Assembly: GCA_013400155.1 (NCBI GenBank)
Contig: VXBM01000198.1
Span: 110,385-174,384, forward strand
Reading direction: 5' to 3'
Origin: Helopsaltes ochotensis
Taxonomy: Eukaryota > Chordata > Aves > Passeriformes > Locustellidae
Length of the DNA: 64,000 nt
Of this stretch, positions 40,132 to 53,600 are shown piece after piece. A program made the translations under genes and the position numbers. Under the pieces are notes generated by a model, which was not told where the DNA came from, ran no database searches, and saw only the letters and a list, made by a program, of their open reading frames with translations. The stretch's first letter is position 1. Every line of letters starts with the position of its first letter.

Positions 40132-42119
40132 GAAGGTTTATTCATCTACAAATCTGCACTATTTAACTAAAGACAGGAAAAACAGGCCTCTTAACCAGTT
40201 GAGGATCAACATCTTTTTATGGAATTCCAACATGTTGACACTCTTCATTTTGTGTATCTAGCTCACATAAAAATGGCTGATGTCAGATTTCCTCCTTCAC
40301 AACAATTTACCTGTCATCAAGTTGTCTTGATCTGGTTCTCATCCTGTGCAAAAGTAACTGCCTCAGCATAACAGCAACAATACTCTATTCCTTGCTACCA
40401 ACTTAAAAAAAATCCTTTCACCCCGGGTATACTTGTAAAACTGCTTGAATCAAGTCGCATTTCTGAAAGTAACTTTTCACAATCACTTTTGTCTACCCAA
40501 GTAAGCTAATTTTTCCTCAGCATGTTTTAGGTCAAAGAATGGTTCAGATGGTTTTAGAGCCAAAGTGTCTCTAAGCTACAGGTTTGAGACCCACTGTTGA
40601 GTAAGAAATACCTGAATTCATGCTCTAGCCAGAACTGGCACAAAGGAGGTCCTTTTCATAATAAATGGAGTTTTCTCTATGGCTATAATGATATTATAAG
40701 ATGATGGGTAGCTTGTTGAGAGTGGTAAGCTGACTTCAACTGAAGGACAAATTTCCCACAAATAAGGGGGAACACAAAGGCTACAGACACAACTTGCTGT
40801 CACAGTTTAGTTTCCTATCCTACAGCTGAACACTGAAGTACTCTTGTAGACAGGGACAGCAATGGCAGCAGAGTGGTGTAAGCCATTCCAGTGTTAAAGC
40901 AGAGAAAAGAGAGATGCAAACTTGCTGAGTGTTCTATTTGTTGTGTGGCCCCTGAAACAGGAAACTCCTTGGGCTTACTTATTCAGAGCCCTGAGAAGGC
41001 TTTAAGAATCCACAGCTGGAGCCTAAAGCTACTACACAGCAGATGTGAGGCTCCTAACTACTCTTTCCTTACTTTTTTTCATGTTACTGTTTCCTATCCA
41101 ACTGCAAACCTCCCAAAACCCCCCAACAAATACAAAAGAATAGAACAAAAAATCCCAAACAATACAAAACAAGAACTTCAAAACAAACCAAAACCGCCCA
41201 AACAGAACAAACCGCCACCCCCTCCTGAAAAAACCCATCTCCCAGTAAACTCTGCATGGGCAGCTTTCTAAACTGATCACTTAAATCCACCTGTACACTT
41301 ACTGGCTTTGAAGCTTCCATTTGTTCCATTCTCAGAGCAGATTGAAAGAACTGTTCTTAGATGAATTGCTGCTAGTTTTTAAGACTGTTTTTTTTTTTTC
41401 TGAAACTGATTTTTTTTTAAAAATGCTTGCTAAGGACCACTGATACTTGACATCCTGCTTGACATACAGAGAGCAATGTCTAGATCTCCCTAAACTGGCT
41501 TATAATTCCTGCTCAAAACTGTGCTTTAAATGCTTAGCATGTTCTGAAGCTGCACCCACAGCTTTGACAGAAACATGAAGAGTTGCAGCCCAACAGAACC
41601 ACTTCCACAGTGAACAGGGGAGCCTGGCTAATTTCTAGGATCAATTTATCCCCCAAGACTGAAAGGGATTTTCATGAAGGTTGAGAATCCATGTTCTGTC
41701 TTCAAAATGGAAGCCACAGTTACATAAATTGACACTAACCACATAATGTATGTTTGCTGATCTTGCATGTCTTCCTACCATTCTCCACCAAGATGACACA
41801 CTAAGTTATAAAATGGGTCATCCTGCAGGCCCCTTCCAGATAATCGTCAGAAGTCAGTTCACGTTTAGCCCTCAAGGGAGAAAAGTATGGAACAGCTTTG
41901 CCATGCAGACAAACTGTTCTTCAGCTGTGTCCCACCTGTTACAACTAGCTCTGTATAGACTTGTTAGATCTTGTCTATTTGATTAGTGTTTTTCCAGGAC
42001 TGCAATTCAACCCAGACTGACAGACATTAAAGACAGGTCTTACTAGCACAGAACAGCCCCACTCAGCTCAAGAGTCTGTTAGTTTGTGTATGATAGCTGA
42101 AATTTTCCTGTTCACTGCA
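40132..42119. other. Intergenic between LTR and ERMP1
   Basis: Nothing recognisable apart from the A/C-rich low-complexity block at 41098-41232 and poly-T runs near 41387-41420. The 126-codon open frame at 40891-41271 runs through the low-complexity block and is not credible. Confidence 0.6.
41098..41232 (+). repeat. A/C-rich low-complexity tract
   Basis: CCAAAACCCC / AAACAAACCAAAACC-type words with few G or T on +, about 135 bases, in the intergenic region. Confidence 0.85.
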
Positions 42120-42132
42120 CCTATACCAACAC

Positions 42133-42142
42133 TTTATTTATT
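42133..42142 (-). terminator. ERMP1: ERMP1 candidate distal poly(A) signal, doubled
   Basis: On - this reads AATAAATAAA, two overlapping signals, followed by GTGTTGGTATAGGTGCAGTG, a GU-rich downstream element. Confidence 0.5.
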
Positions 42143-44610
42143 CAAATACGTACTTCTGCTTGGCAATCTTGAAGGTATGGTGACACACTACAAGGATGCA
42201 CTAGATTGTATAACCACAACATGTAGAGGCCTTCTTTGCTTAAACTGATAAAGTGCTTAGTACTCAGCTTCAGAAATGTGTATTTTAATAGAGAACATAG
42301 TAGAGTCTCAAAGCCATCAAAATGAGGGAAAAAGAGAAGAAAGCAATTTAGAAAATGCTGTGGATGTAAATTGTTTCAGATGAGCATAAGGTAATTCTAA
42401 ACAACTGTTTATTGCCTCCACTAAGAATAAATAGTGTTTCTACTCTATGCCCTTGTATCATAAAAGTTAGCAGCTGCTTGCATTTTTAAACACATCAAAG
42501 AGTAAATCACACAATGCTTTTTCAGGAGAAATAGTAACCCACAGTACAGAAGACTCATCTGCTTGTACTTGAATAGGGAAGCAGCAAATTTTTCCATCCT
42601 GTTTTTTTGTCTTAGATCAACAATAAAACTGGTCTCAGCCATCAATTTTGCAAAGAATACTTACCATGGCTAACAGTGACTCTGCTGTATCACATCTTAT
42701 TTCAAAACCCACCTTCCTCTCCAGGAAACCAGCCAGAACTCCGATTTTCACTTTTTTCAACTCAGATGATTTTTGCATTCTTTGGCCAAGCTTATCTTCC
42801 ACATAGCTCTAATACCAGCTGTCTAACCCAGCACCTCTCAGCAGTATTTCTACCCCAAGCTCAAGTAAAACATTACTGCAATGAATGAAAACAACTCAAA
42901 TATATAGCCTTTAATCATGCTAAAAATCAAGTGCCACCAATCAAGGTTTGCTTTTATTTACAAAGACAGAAATTTGCTACAAACCAGACATACCTCATAA
43001 TTAAATTATTTAACAAGGATTAAATCCTGAGACAGCAGAAGTTATTGCTTCACCTACAGTTTCAGAAATTGCCAACAGGCATTTTTATATTTTTGGCTCC
43101 CAGTATGAATTCTTCACACAGCACTTTCAAAGCTTTAAATCAGAGGCAAAACACAAAAATCAAATCTGAGGAAGATGGTAAGTATCAGTGCAGCTTTAGT
43201 TAACTAGCTCTGCATCAGGCTAGAGTACAGTACAACATATTTGTTGAGATTCAAGACATAGAAGTTTTAGTTCATAACTCTGATTTTCAAATCACTAATA
43301 GCACTTTTAAATAATATAGGGATTGTGCTTTCAAATCAGATACAATCAAGTGAGTGATGATTAATGCACATTAATGTATAAACCCACAGGTTTCAAATAC
43401 TGATGGCCAGTTCATTATGACTACAGTAATTAAACCTCTTACCCTAGTCCATGAGTGAATTGACAATCTTCGTTAATGTCCCTTGCAACAAATGACACGG
43501 TTCTTTCCACTATTACACACAACTACAGAGCAATCTAAAGGAAAAATACCTGACTGGAGAGTTGTTATCCATCATACAAATTAACAGTCACACAATCTTC
43601 TTTCATGTGCTCTGCAAACTTACCAGTACTAGCATGTTTCTACTTGAAATGATGGTGCCTGCACAAAATCTGGTCTGCATGACATTAGGCAGTATTATGA
43701 GACTAAAATCACTTAAATTTGTAGCGTGGCATTGATATAGCCAAATGTTTTATATATAATTTGGAAAAAACATGAAGTTCCTTCAGATATGCCAAGTTCT
43801 TTGAATTTCAGACATCACCCTTAACTATTAACGACTGCACTAAAAAACCCCAAAAACCTGGTATGTATAAAAAAAAGAGGTCACTAGCTTCTGATTTCAA
43901 AGTTTGTCAGTTAAAATTGGAAGATACTCTGAAACACAGCCATTTATAAAATCCATACTATGAAAATAAAATAAGAGCAATCCAGAATATTAGACATCTT
44001 TTCAAGATTACTCTTTTAGGTACTTTTCCTTATGGAAAGGAAACTTTATTTTAAGAAATAGCAAAATGTATTAGCAAGTGCAATACTGACATACTACCAA
44101 AAGTCTCTCCAGAGGAGATACCAGAATTAGCCAATTCTAATAAATTGGAAGATAACTTAAAATTTAGAGTAGATTAATTATAAGACATTCACTTAAAGGA
44201 GTGTGGACTTAGCACTCTTACACATGAGAGAGCAAGTCACATGCTCATGTGCTCACAGTGAAAGATCCCAACAGGAACAAAACCACAAGATGGTAGTTAG
44301 GTTGAACTTAGCCACTCAACGCTGTACATCAAAGAGACAAGGAGAAGGGGCAGAACTAAATTTTTTAACAGAAACATACAATTTGGATAAACATTCCATC
44401 ATAATATTGATTTCTCTGCATTGTGCATCCAGTGACAAAAGTAATGCTCAGGACTTTGCCACTTCTGCCCTGCTCCCACAAGAACAAACACCTTCTAGCC
44501 GGAGATCAGACTTGAATAGGACGGATAGGTGTACCTCCATGTATCAGTGAAGTACGATTTTACAAAACATCAAAGTAACTCCATGAAGCCTTCCACTACA
44601 ATTGCCACCA

Positions 44611-44616
44611 TTTATT
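44611..44616 (-). terminator. ERMP1: ERMP1 candidate proximal poly(A) signal
   Basis: AATAAA on -, followed by TGGTGGCAATTGTAGTGG. Use would give a 3' UTR of only about 0.28 kb. Confidence 0.4.
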
Positions 44617-44871
44617 ATGCTAATATTACCTTGTCAAGTGCATTTCAAGAAACCCACTAAGTGGAAGAGCCAAGGTGGACTGCATTCAGAAAGTATCATT
44701 ATATCCCCAAGATAGCAGCAGACATTAAACAGTCAAACTGCCAAAGAAACACCATTTGCTGAAGTATTTAATTTCTTGCTGAAGTCTCTGGCATCTTGTT
44801 AGAAAGCTCTTGCCACAAGGGCATTCTGCATCAGAAATAACCCTATCAGCTCTGCAGCATTGCTGTCAAAA

Positions 44872-45036
44872 TCAAAAGACAAAGAGGTCGTAAGTACAAG
44901 ACCAGCCAGAAGAAAATGTCCAGTTTGGAAACCTCTTCAGTAAGGCATAGAGTTGAGGTGACTTTTGATCTTCACCAAAAAAGTAATGTGCTGCTATGGC
45001 AAGGGAGACTATTCCATCAGAATGCTTTTCTGGGGC
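44872..45036 (-). CDS. ERMP1: ERMP1 exon 15, C-terminus and stop
   Basis: 54 codons plus TGA (44872-44874). Encodes APEKHSDGIVSLAIAAHYFF to SCTYDLFVF; the human protein also ends CTYDLFVF. Acceptor TTTCAG on -. Confidence 0.96.
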   Translation of the reverse strand, partial: APEKHSDGIVSLAIAAHYFFGEDQKSPQLYALLKRFPNWTFSSGWSCTYDLFVF

Positions 45037-48000
45037 CTGAAAGTGAGAAGAGGACAACACAGTCTTTATGATTGTTCGTGACTTTTCAACATGAGATCCA
45101 ATTCAGATGCACTTCTCTACAAACAGTATACCTATGCAACAAAATCCATCCTGCTGTTCTTTGTCCTCTGTGTTAGAACACTTCCTATCTTCAACACATC
45201 AGTCTGATTACATGATGAGTTCAGTTTGAAATGAACTGGCAACCAGATATTTAGATCACAGTGCCTCTGATGTGTTACACAGCTTCCATGTGCTCCAACT
45301 TAATGTTTGTATCAATCTGTTTTGCTGACAAACCAAGATATGGACTCCAACACAGTATTTAAACTGATCCTTCTACAGCAAATCCTGAGCATATACAGTC
45401 CCTTTGGCCTAGCTTTGCCTCTATCATTCTTGCAAGGCTTGTCACACTTGTGACTCCAGTCTGCCTTATCGAGTATCCTTTCAGGATTATTTGTGTTTAG
45501 ACTGCCTGGTGCCAGAAGGAAAAAGGGACTTTCTGAACTTTCAAAGATACTTGTAATATTTACTCAAAGGATAAGACACTGTTAAACCTATAGTAAAAAC
45601 ATACAGGTCTGCAAAAAATTATTTCTTTTCAAGTTAGAAGGGTGGGGAGGCAGATCATAAATCCTGCTGAAACAGCAAAGCTGGAAGCCCTGCTTCCAGC
45701 TGAAAATAATGTAAAAGAAAATTTAAAAAACAAAGCTTTTACAACTCTCTTCAGCTTCAAGACAGGTAAATTTTCCACCAAGGACTGTAACTTCCCAAAA
45801 CCTGGCAAACAAAGAGAAGAGAAAGGGAAAGGGACCTACTCATAATAATAAAAATCAACTCTGAAATAACAGTAGTAAAGATAAAACTTTAAGAACTTTG
45901 AGGTTAAGATCAGAGAAATCAAAACTTATGATCAAAAACCATGCAGACAAGAAAAATATTTTTCCCATGGCTGTTTGTCAAGTTGGCAGACTACTCATGG
46001 AAAATGCACAGGAGCTGATCTATAAAGCTGACATATTAAAAGAAGGATACTAGAATTAACATTCACTAAATAAAGCAAAGCCTTAGGAAGTTACTGTGAC
46101 ATTTTTCACATAGGAATGCAGCTGTGATGGGAAGAGGGTGGATCAAGGCATCACCAGGTTTCCAGCAGAGCCGCACTCACCGTCAGCTCCACCCAGAAGT
46201 GCCAGGGCGCTGCACGCAGCCCGCGGGAGTAGAACACGAAGTAGTCTCCCCCCAGGCTGGCGACCGGCACTCCATCCCCGAGGGACCAGCGGGACAGCGA
46301 CGACCCCGTGTGCGGCCGCACGTACAGGGAGATGTGGCTTGGGCCTGTGGGGACAGAGATGTGTGTCCACATGTATCAACGAGCAGAGGCGGAATAACCA
46401 CCGGCTTCCCCGCAGAACAGCACGTCGTCCTTGAACTACTGTTCATGTCTTCCAAAGCATGATAGAAATGTCTTATGCTTCAATTTTTTCCAAGCACTGG
46501 GATAAGAGAGATGATGATGTAACAGAGGAATACAGGACAATTTATAATAATAAATATTAATAAATACAGTGTTATAAAATGCTAGAAGATCCAGTTTAGA
46601 AAGGATTTGCTGTAAAACAATCAAGACTTACTCAAGACAGATGAGGTTATCAATCCCAGAAATAAGAACTGCAAGACACCATTCAGCTTCTAGTGTGCTA
46701 TGAAACTGAATTAATTCATGCTTATCTCAGAAAGCTCACTATCTTGGGAACGGCACTAGAACCTGCAGTACTGGAGTCAAAGCCTGATTTATTACAGGCA
46801 TAAAATAAACACAAATCATAAACCAGCAGCTTCAGTCACTCACCAGATACTTCAAAGTTTAACCTCACAGAGTTCCAGGGCATCAACTTCTTGGACAGAA
46901 GTTTAAAGTGAATGGGGCTTCTTGGCAAAATGTCTGGAGCAGGAAGGTACCAGTTTTTCCTGTGGAGAAAAAAAAGTTTCAAGTTATTCTCAATGCAACA
47001 CCCTGAGATATTAAACATCAGCAGACAAGAAGTTTCTCTGCAGTACAGCTGGCTGTGCTGCTACCACATGAAATACTCAAAAGGTGTTGATTCTAGCAGA
47101 AGGCAGGTAAAACCAGCTTGTGGCCTGACAAATATTTACAGGACATATTAATAGAAAAACAGTCACAAGTGTATCAATTCATTACCTTAAATCAAAAAAA
47201 CGAATGAGAATACTTTCACCCTCAAATGACTAAACTTTTGCTCTCAAGACTCCTGAGGTGTGAGAAATAGCCACTTCCTTCTGTGGAAACCTGCTACTCT
47301 AGACATCCTGTGCTGTTAGCTGCAGTGGAGGAAGGGAAGAAGGGAGGAGACATACATTCTTCTACTCTGCACTGCCCTTTAGGAGGGCCCCTGCTCACCT
47401 TTTTCTCCACTGGTGCTCATATTTATTTTCTACACATCGACTTCTACAGCTCCTGCAGCAGACCCATAAATCTCTTGCAGAGACTGTGGCAGAAGACACA
47501 GCACCTAGGCAGGCGTTTGTCTTCTGAAGAGGACGGATTTTTTACTTTTAGACCAGGATTATCTTAGTTTTTCTTCCCTTATCTAAGTGAAATTGCATGA
47601 ACAACCCTTGTACTTTACAGTAAAGTGCTGAAGTGAAGCAGAGTTCACACGAACCGGAACATGAAATGCACTGGCAAAATCCAAGGAAGGCCACAGAAGG
47701 GAGCCTGCTCCTCACACGGAGTTCTAATGGTGTCATTGATTTCAGGTACATGGGGAGTTATGTGAGATATTCCATTATAATCAAACCCATTAATCCATAT
47801 ACCAGAGTCACTTTTAACCACATTTCCATTTATATCATGAAATCTTCTGCTTGTGTGCTAGAAAAAAAACAAAACAACAAACACAGAAAGGTAATGGAGC
47901 CTCTGTAGTTTCCAAGAGTCAGAAGGTGATTCTGAAATAACCTCCACGTGAATCCTTAAGGTCTACTGCATTTTCAGCAGACCTTTCAGCACTGAATACA

Positions 48001-50562
48001 TATCTGAGTATTTATGAATATAAATGCAAGAATTACTCAAATAAGAAACATACCATAAAAACACAATCAGAAGATGATGGTTTTAGCCCACCTCAAACCA
48101 CATTCACATTTTAAACTACCATTGCTTACACAATTTGCCTGCTTAAAACCCCCTAAAACACCCTGCTCTTCTGACTAGACGAACTGAACACTGAGAGTGA
48201 ACAAGGGAAACACTAGCAATGGTTTCAAATCCAGAATAATCATTAGAGCTTTTAAACCAAGAAAGAAAGGGAATATTAAGCCTTGAAAACCTAAACACCC
48301 TTGCAACCAAAAGAACCAATACAACATGCAAAGGTTTTCTTACCTGGAGAAAGACTCGCTTAGGCTTTGGATTAGCTGCATCAGAACTGTAAGGAAAGAA
48401 GATTCCACTACAAACGAGAATCAGAGTGACTACAAACACAGTAGTTAAAGTTACTAGTGTCGTTTTTGTACTTTTGACAAGGTAAATGAAGTTAATCTAG
48501 AGAATAAAAAAACAGTCCAGTTATAAAACTGCAACATTTAGATATAAGACACTATTTGTATAATTCTAAAATTCAATTATGGAACTGAAGGTACATTAAA
48601 AAGACATAACTGCAAGTACTACCTCATACATGACACTTCTTTTTAATCTCAGTATTTAAAACTAGGATTTTTAAGATGATTTATTTTATAAAAAAGGAAT
48701 AAAGTGAGTACCTCCTGGAGCTTTCAAAACTTTCCTGTTTTTAAAACATCTGCCAACAAAAAAAAAAAACCAAAAAAACAACAGAATCCTTCCAGATTCT
48801 ATGGCAGCAGGAAAAGCCCACAAATCTGAATATTCTTTTCTAAGTTTGTACATGTATTGTATATATTACACCTAAAATGAACCTCTGCTCAAAATTCGGC
48901 ATTACATTTCATATTTTATGTCAGTCTTTACTACCTCATCACAGAGCAATATAAGCTCTGCTTCAATGACCTTACTTTGACTAACACAAACCATGGGACC
49001 TTTAACATGTTCTAGAACTTCCTTGTAACATTTAAGATACTGTCAAATTATCACTAACTTCTAGTATTAATTAAAAACTCATCTTTCTAAACTACAGAGA
49101 AAGTTTGAGGGTTATAAACAACATTTACAAATTCTACTTACAAAATAGGAAGACAGGATCATAGTGAAGATCACAATAAATCCTGCCAACACCATATCTG
49201 GTGGAATTTCTGAACCACTGCGTCCCATGACAGGTGTAAACATTTCAAACACAGTCCAACTAAGATACAGCATATACAGATAGGGAACAAACATCCCCAA
49301 CATGTACATCACAATAAACTTTATTGTGGCACCTATGCAGAACAGGAAAAAGCTAAAGTCAAAAAAGCAAAAGCTTAAAAGGACATAAACACACAGCTTT
49401 ACTAACATATATCCTCAAGGTTATACTGCTGCAAGGCCCAACATGTAATACTGGTCCTCATCCCTGACATGGATATGGAACGAAGATCTCATTTTGCACT
49501 GCCAATACCAGTATAATTTTCAACATCACCACAAAATGCATCTTGTATAGCAAAAAAAATTCAAACTGGTTTTCTGTCCCAAGCATTCTTTGAATATTAC
49601 AATATTCTTATGAAGCTTTCCTGTTCATCACAATTCTGATCACTTATTAATATACACACATACTGTTCTTTTAGCCTGAGACATGGGATGTTTTTCAGTG
49701 TATTTTTTAAAGCTTCTCACACTTTCAAACTGTCTTTAGCTCAAGAACACTTTTTCATTACAAAAATGTGACTTAGTCAATTTGACTATTCAAAGTCAAC
49801 ACTTGCCATTTCTTTAGTTTAAGTAAGAGTAGGGGTACAAGTTTTGAAACACAATTTCTGCCCCTTAAAACCCATACCTTTCTGGCTGAATTCCTTGTGG
49901 ATCATCAGTTTAGTGAGTAAAGGAAATGCTACCCATAATGTACAAATGAATGCTGAACAAAGGCCCATCTGAGTCATCACAGCCAATGTTATTGACCAAA
50001 TCAGCAATGAGGCATCAAAAAAAACATCTCCCAGGTACTGCTCATTCACATTCTGTAAAAAAACAAGTAAATATATTTCACTACTGTGCACATTCCATAG
50101 GTCCCGTCTCATGAGAACATATAGAAAAATTCATATTTCTTGTATATAATTATTTTCGTTGGGCAAAACAATTTTGACAAGTATCATCTCACCATTGTCT
50201 TACCATACAGAATTATCCATGACAGTATATTTTTTTCATTAGTTTTCTAAATATGCTGAAATAACTTGAAAAAGCAATTACATAGGCTGGAAAAGAAGCA
50301 GGAAGGGAATGCAGAAATGACAGTACAAAAGAATACACAAGGCTAGTGTTTCAGGCAAAGAGGGCCTCTTAAAAAAAACAATGTAACAGTGTATTAAAAA
50401 ATTATGTATTACTTATGGGGGGAAAATTATCTGGGCCTCCTGAGAATGTAAACTTGTTTTTGAACAGCTGTTAACAGACATCTTACACAAGCACTGTTAT
50501 TAGTGCACAAATATTATACTAGTGCCTTTTTTAGGTAGTGCCACAAGCTGTCACTTCAGAAA

Positions 50563-50635
<73 letters not shown>

Positions 50636-53600
50636 CTTTTTAAAATATGTAATTTGTTTTGAATAAAAGACATCATAGATACCACCAGATATGTTTCAGG
50701 GAGGAAAAAAAGAGGAGAAATTTAACCATCAAAAATTTTTTTTTTTTTGGTTTTGGGTTTTTTTTTTAAGTTACATGGGCAATCCTGCAGTGTTTGCAGT
50801 GCACAATTCCTAACTGCAAATCCTGCTAGTAGCAAGAGGGACTGCTTGCATGAACAATGGTTATCAGAAAGCACCTACTTCAGTTTCGGGGTGAGAAGTA
50901 AAGAAAGGAGGAGAGTGAAGAAACATACAAGTTGCCAAACCTATTGCAAAACAGAAAACTCATCAACCCACAAGCTCTTGAGCCATGGATAGGCACTGCC
51001 TCTGATAGCCAAAAAAGAGACTGGCTTCCAAAATTTTCATGCAACTTTTAAGTCGAATCCAAGTTACAGAAACAACATTAACTGTACAGTTAATGTTACT
51101 GTACAGTGGAGCAAGCTAAAGCATGCACACTTCTTATTTTCAGACAGTTGATCTGACGATTAGGCAATCAGAAGGCATAAAATAGATCCAGAGCCTGAAA
51201 TGTCTTAACAGCTAATGAAAGTATCAGCCAGCTCATCCAGAAGACTGGAAAACGGTAACACTGCATCTATTTCATAAATGGCTCATCTTTTCATCAAAGG
51301 GAAAACACCAAATACGTGCATTTGGTAACATAAATGTACCAGTTAACACTACCTTCTCCACTCAGAACTTCTTATACAATCAAATGGCATGAAGTTCTTA
51401 AAACTTTCTCAAACATCTGTATTTGGCTGACAACTAAGGATTTCTAAATTCCCTTGTCCAAAACTCACCCAAATGGCTGAGATGGTAAGTAACAGCAAGC
51501 TGAACAACTCCACCTAAAATCTCAACCTAGCAGGCATGAGTAGTCAACTTCTGCTCTGGAAGAGTGAGGTACCTCATCTGTGAGGTACCTCAAGACTATT
51601 TGTATTTAACACAAAACCATATGGGACTGTTATCATCTAAGCAAAACAGGTAGACAGACAGTAATCATGGCAAATGACTGTCAATGGAAAAGTAACACAC
51701 ACCAAATCCTTACTGAGCCTTGCAGGGGCCTGAATGACTTTTACCTAACACAGGGGTAGGTACACAGACAACCAAGAGCTCTGTTCCATCTCCAGCTGTG
51801 GTCAAAACAACTAAAAATCAGAATAATCACAAAGTTGTTTAGGTTGGAAAATACCTTTGAAATCATTGGATGTAAGCTTTGCACTGTCAAGGCCACTGGT
51901 AAACCATGTCCCTACGTGCCACATTTAGACATCTTTTAAATACCTCTGGTGACCCAACCCTTTCCCTGGGCAGTCTGTTTCAGAGCTTGGTAATTCTTTC
52001 CATAAAGAAATGTCTCTTAATATCAAATCTGAACCTTCCCTGGCATAACTTGACATTTCCCCTTGTCCTGTTGCTTGTTGCCTGGGAGTCCAAACTTCTG
52101 GACATGCTCCAGGGCCAAAACGTCTTTCTTGCAGTGAGGGGCCCAGAACTGAACACAGGATTTGAGGTGTGGCCTCCCCAGTGCTGAGTACAGGGGCACA
52201 ATCCCTGCCCTGCTCCTGCTGGCCACACTATTGCTGTACAGGCCAGGATGCCATTGCCCTTCTTGGCCACCTGGGCACACCCTGGCTCTCGTTCAGTCAC
52301 TGTCACAGCACCCCCAGGTCCTTTTCCTGTGGGCAGCTTTCAGCCACTCTGCCCCAGCAGAGTACTGTGTACTGCCGGGGGTTGTTGTGACCTAAGTCAC
52401 AATGGCTCCTGCAATTTTTCTGAAATATCTCCTAAAGGTCAAAGCTGCCTTAGATCACAAAACTCTTACCTCTCTCATTTAGCAGAACAATCACTATGTT
52501 TAGATGAAGCAATTTTTTTAGAGCAATATTTTAAATACTGAAAACGTTTTGCTTTTCTGTTTTAAACAGCTCAAAGGCAGGTCTTCCACAGATTAAACAC
52601 CTCATTACCCTTCAACAATAAAAGCAAAGTCTTGCCTACCTTGTAGAAGAACTTCTTGGCTAGCATGTGCACAAGAATGAGCTTAGCTGCAGCTGCAGTG
52701 CCATAGAGAGACACAGAAACATAGAAATGGGTGTACCAAGAAAGAGCCCGTCCAATGATGGAGACAAACATTGCCACCATGAGGACTGCTACCAGTGTGC
52801 ACACCCAGCTCGTCAGGGTTAGGCTGAATGCAGTCAGTAACTTCTTCAGGTTATGAATAGCTATGAAGAAAAAAGAAGTTTTGTTCAACACTTGCATAGT
52901 CTACAGCAGACTATCATCAGACTTTTAATTACCCCATGGTGTAACTACTTTATGACCAAAATAAAGGAGTCCCCTGTGAAGATATCGTAACAGCATAGTT
53001 TGCATCACTTAGCACATCTTTGCATGTCTATTTGCACACATTCCTCCTGCAAGGTTTATTCCCAGAATACTGGTGTATTTTGCAGATTACAGCTTTCTTG
53101 ATTGCAAAAATTTTACTAGGAGACCAGTGGAGCCATGATTCCATGTTTAAGTATACAAAAGAACCCAACAAGAAACCAAACAAAAAACAAAAGACCTCTC
53201 TCCAAAAAAAATATCAAACCAAACAAACCACCAAAAAAACCCCCAAGTCTCCTTGTTCCCCCAAAAAACCTGAACAACAAAAAATTTGAGTTGTTTTTCT
53301 TGAAACTCCAAAAAGGTTTTCTGGATTTTGAGGAGAAGATGTGTGTGTTTTCTTATGCCTTTTAAACAGGCATGTTCCTAATGTTCCTACAGATACTAAG
53401 AAGGTCTAACTAGATTTAAGTTGGTTTATACTCTCTATTAAGTTTTGCTGTCATTTTTCCCATTTTTTTTTCTTACTTGGTCCTGTCTACAGACAGGTGT
53501 TGAAGAAACACGGCTCTGACACCATAGCTGAATTAACAAAAAATTTTTTTTAGATACTAGGCATTTTTTTTTCCATTTCCAGATCTTTAAAAGATTCAAT

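Larger units (their letters stand above)
42120..44871 (-). other. ERMP1: ERMP1 3' UTR (extent inferred)
   Basis: Non-coding sequence downstream of the ERMP1 stop. Several AATAAA signals on - fall in it (plus coordinates 44611-44616, 44045-44050, 42953-42958, 42408-42413, 42133-42142). I took the last as the end because it is doubled and has the best GU-rich follow-up. The result, about 2.7 kb, is long but plausible for this gene. The open frames inside it lack support. Confidence 0.5.
50053..52639 (-). other. ERMP1: ERMP1 intron 8
   Basis: 2.6 kb intron holding a TAA microsatellite, a 24-base palindrome, a 12-bp perfect hairpin and a CR1 fragment, each listed separately, plus poly-T runs at about 50740-50769. 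Confidence 0.8.

Noticed and set aside
40891..41329. Frames of 81-126 codons on both strands
   Set aside because: They cross an A/C-rich low-complexity block and look like nothing known.
46124..46462. Two + frames of 98-112 codons
   Set aside because: Stop-poor shadows of the GC-rich ERMP1 exon 14.
51565..51592. Hairpin as a let-7-like microRNA, because it begins TGAGGTA
   Set aside because: Only the first seven bases agree, and a 12-bp stem is far too short for a microRNA precursor.
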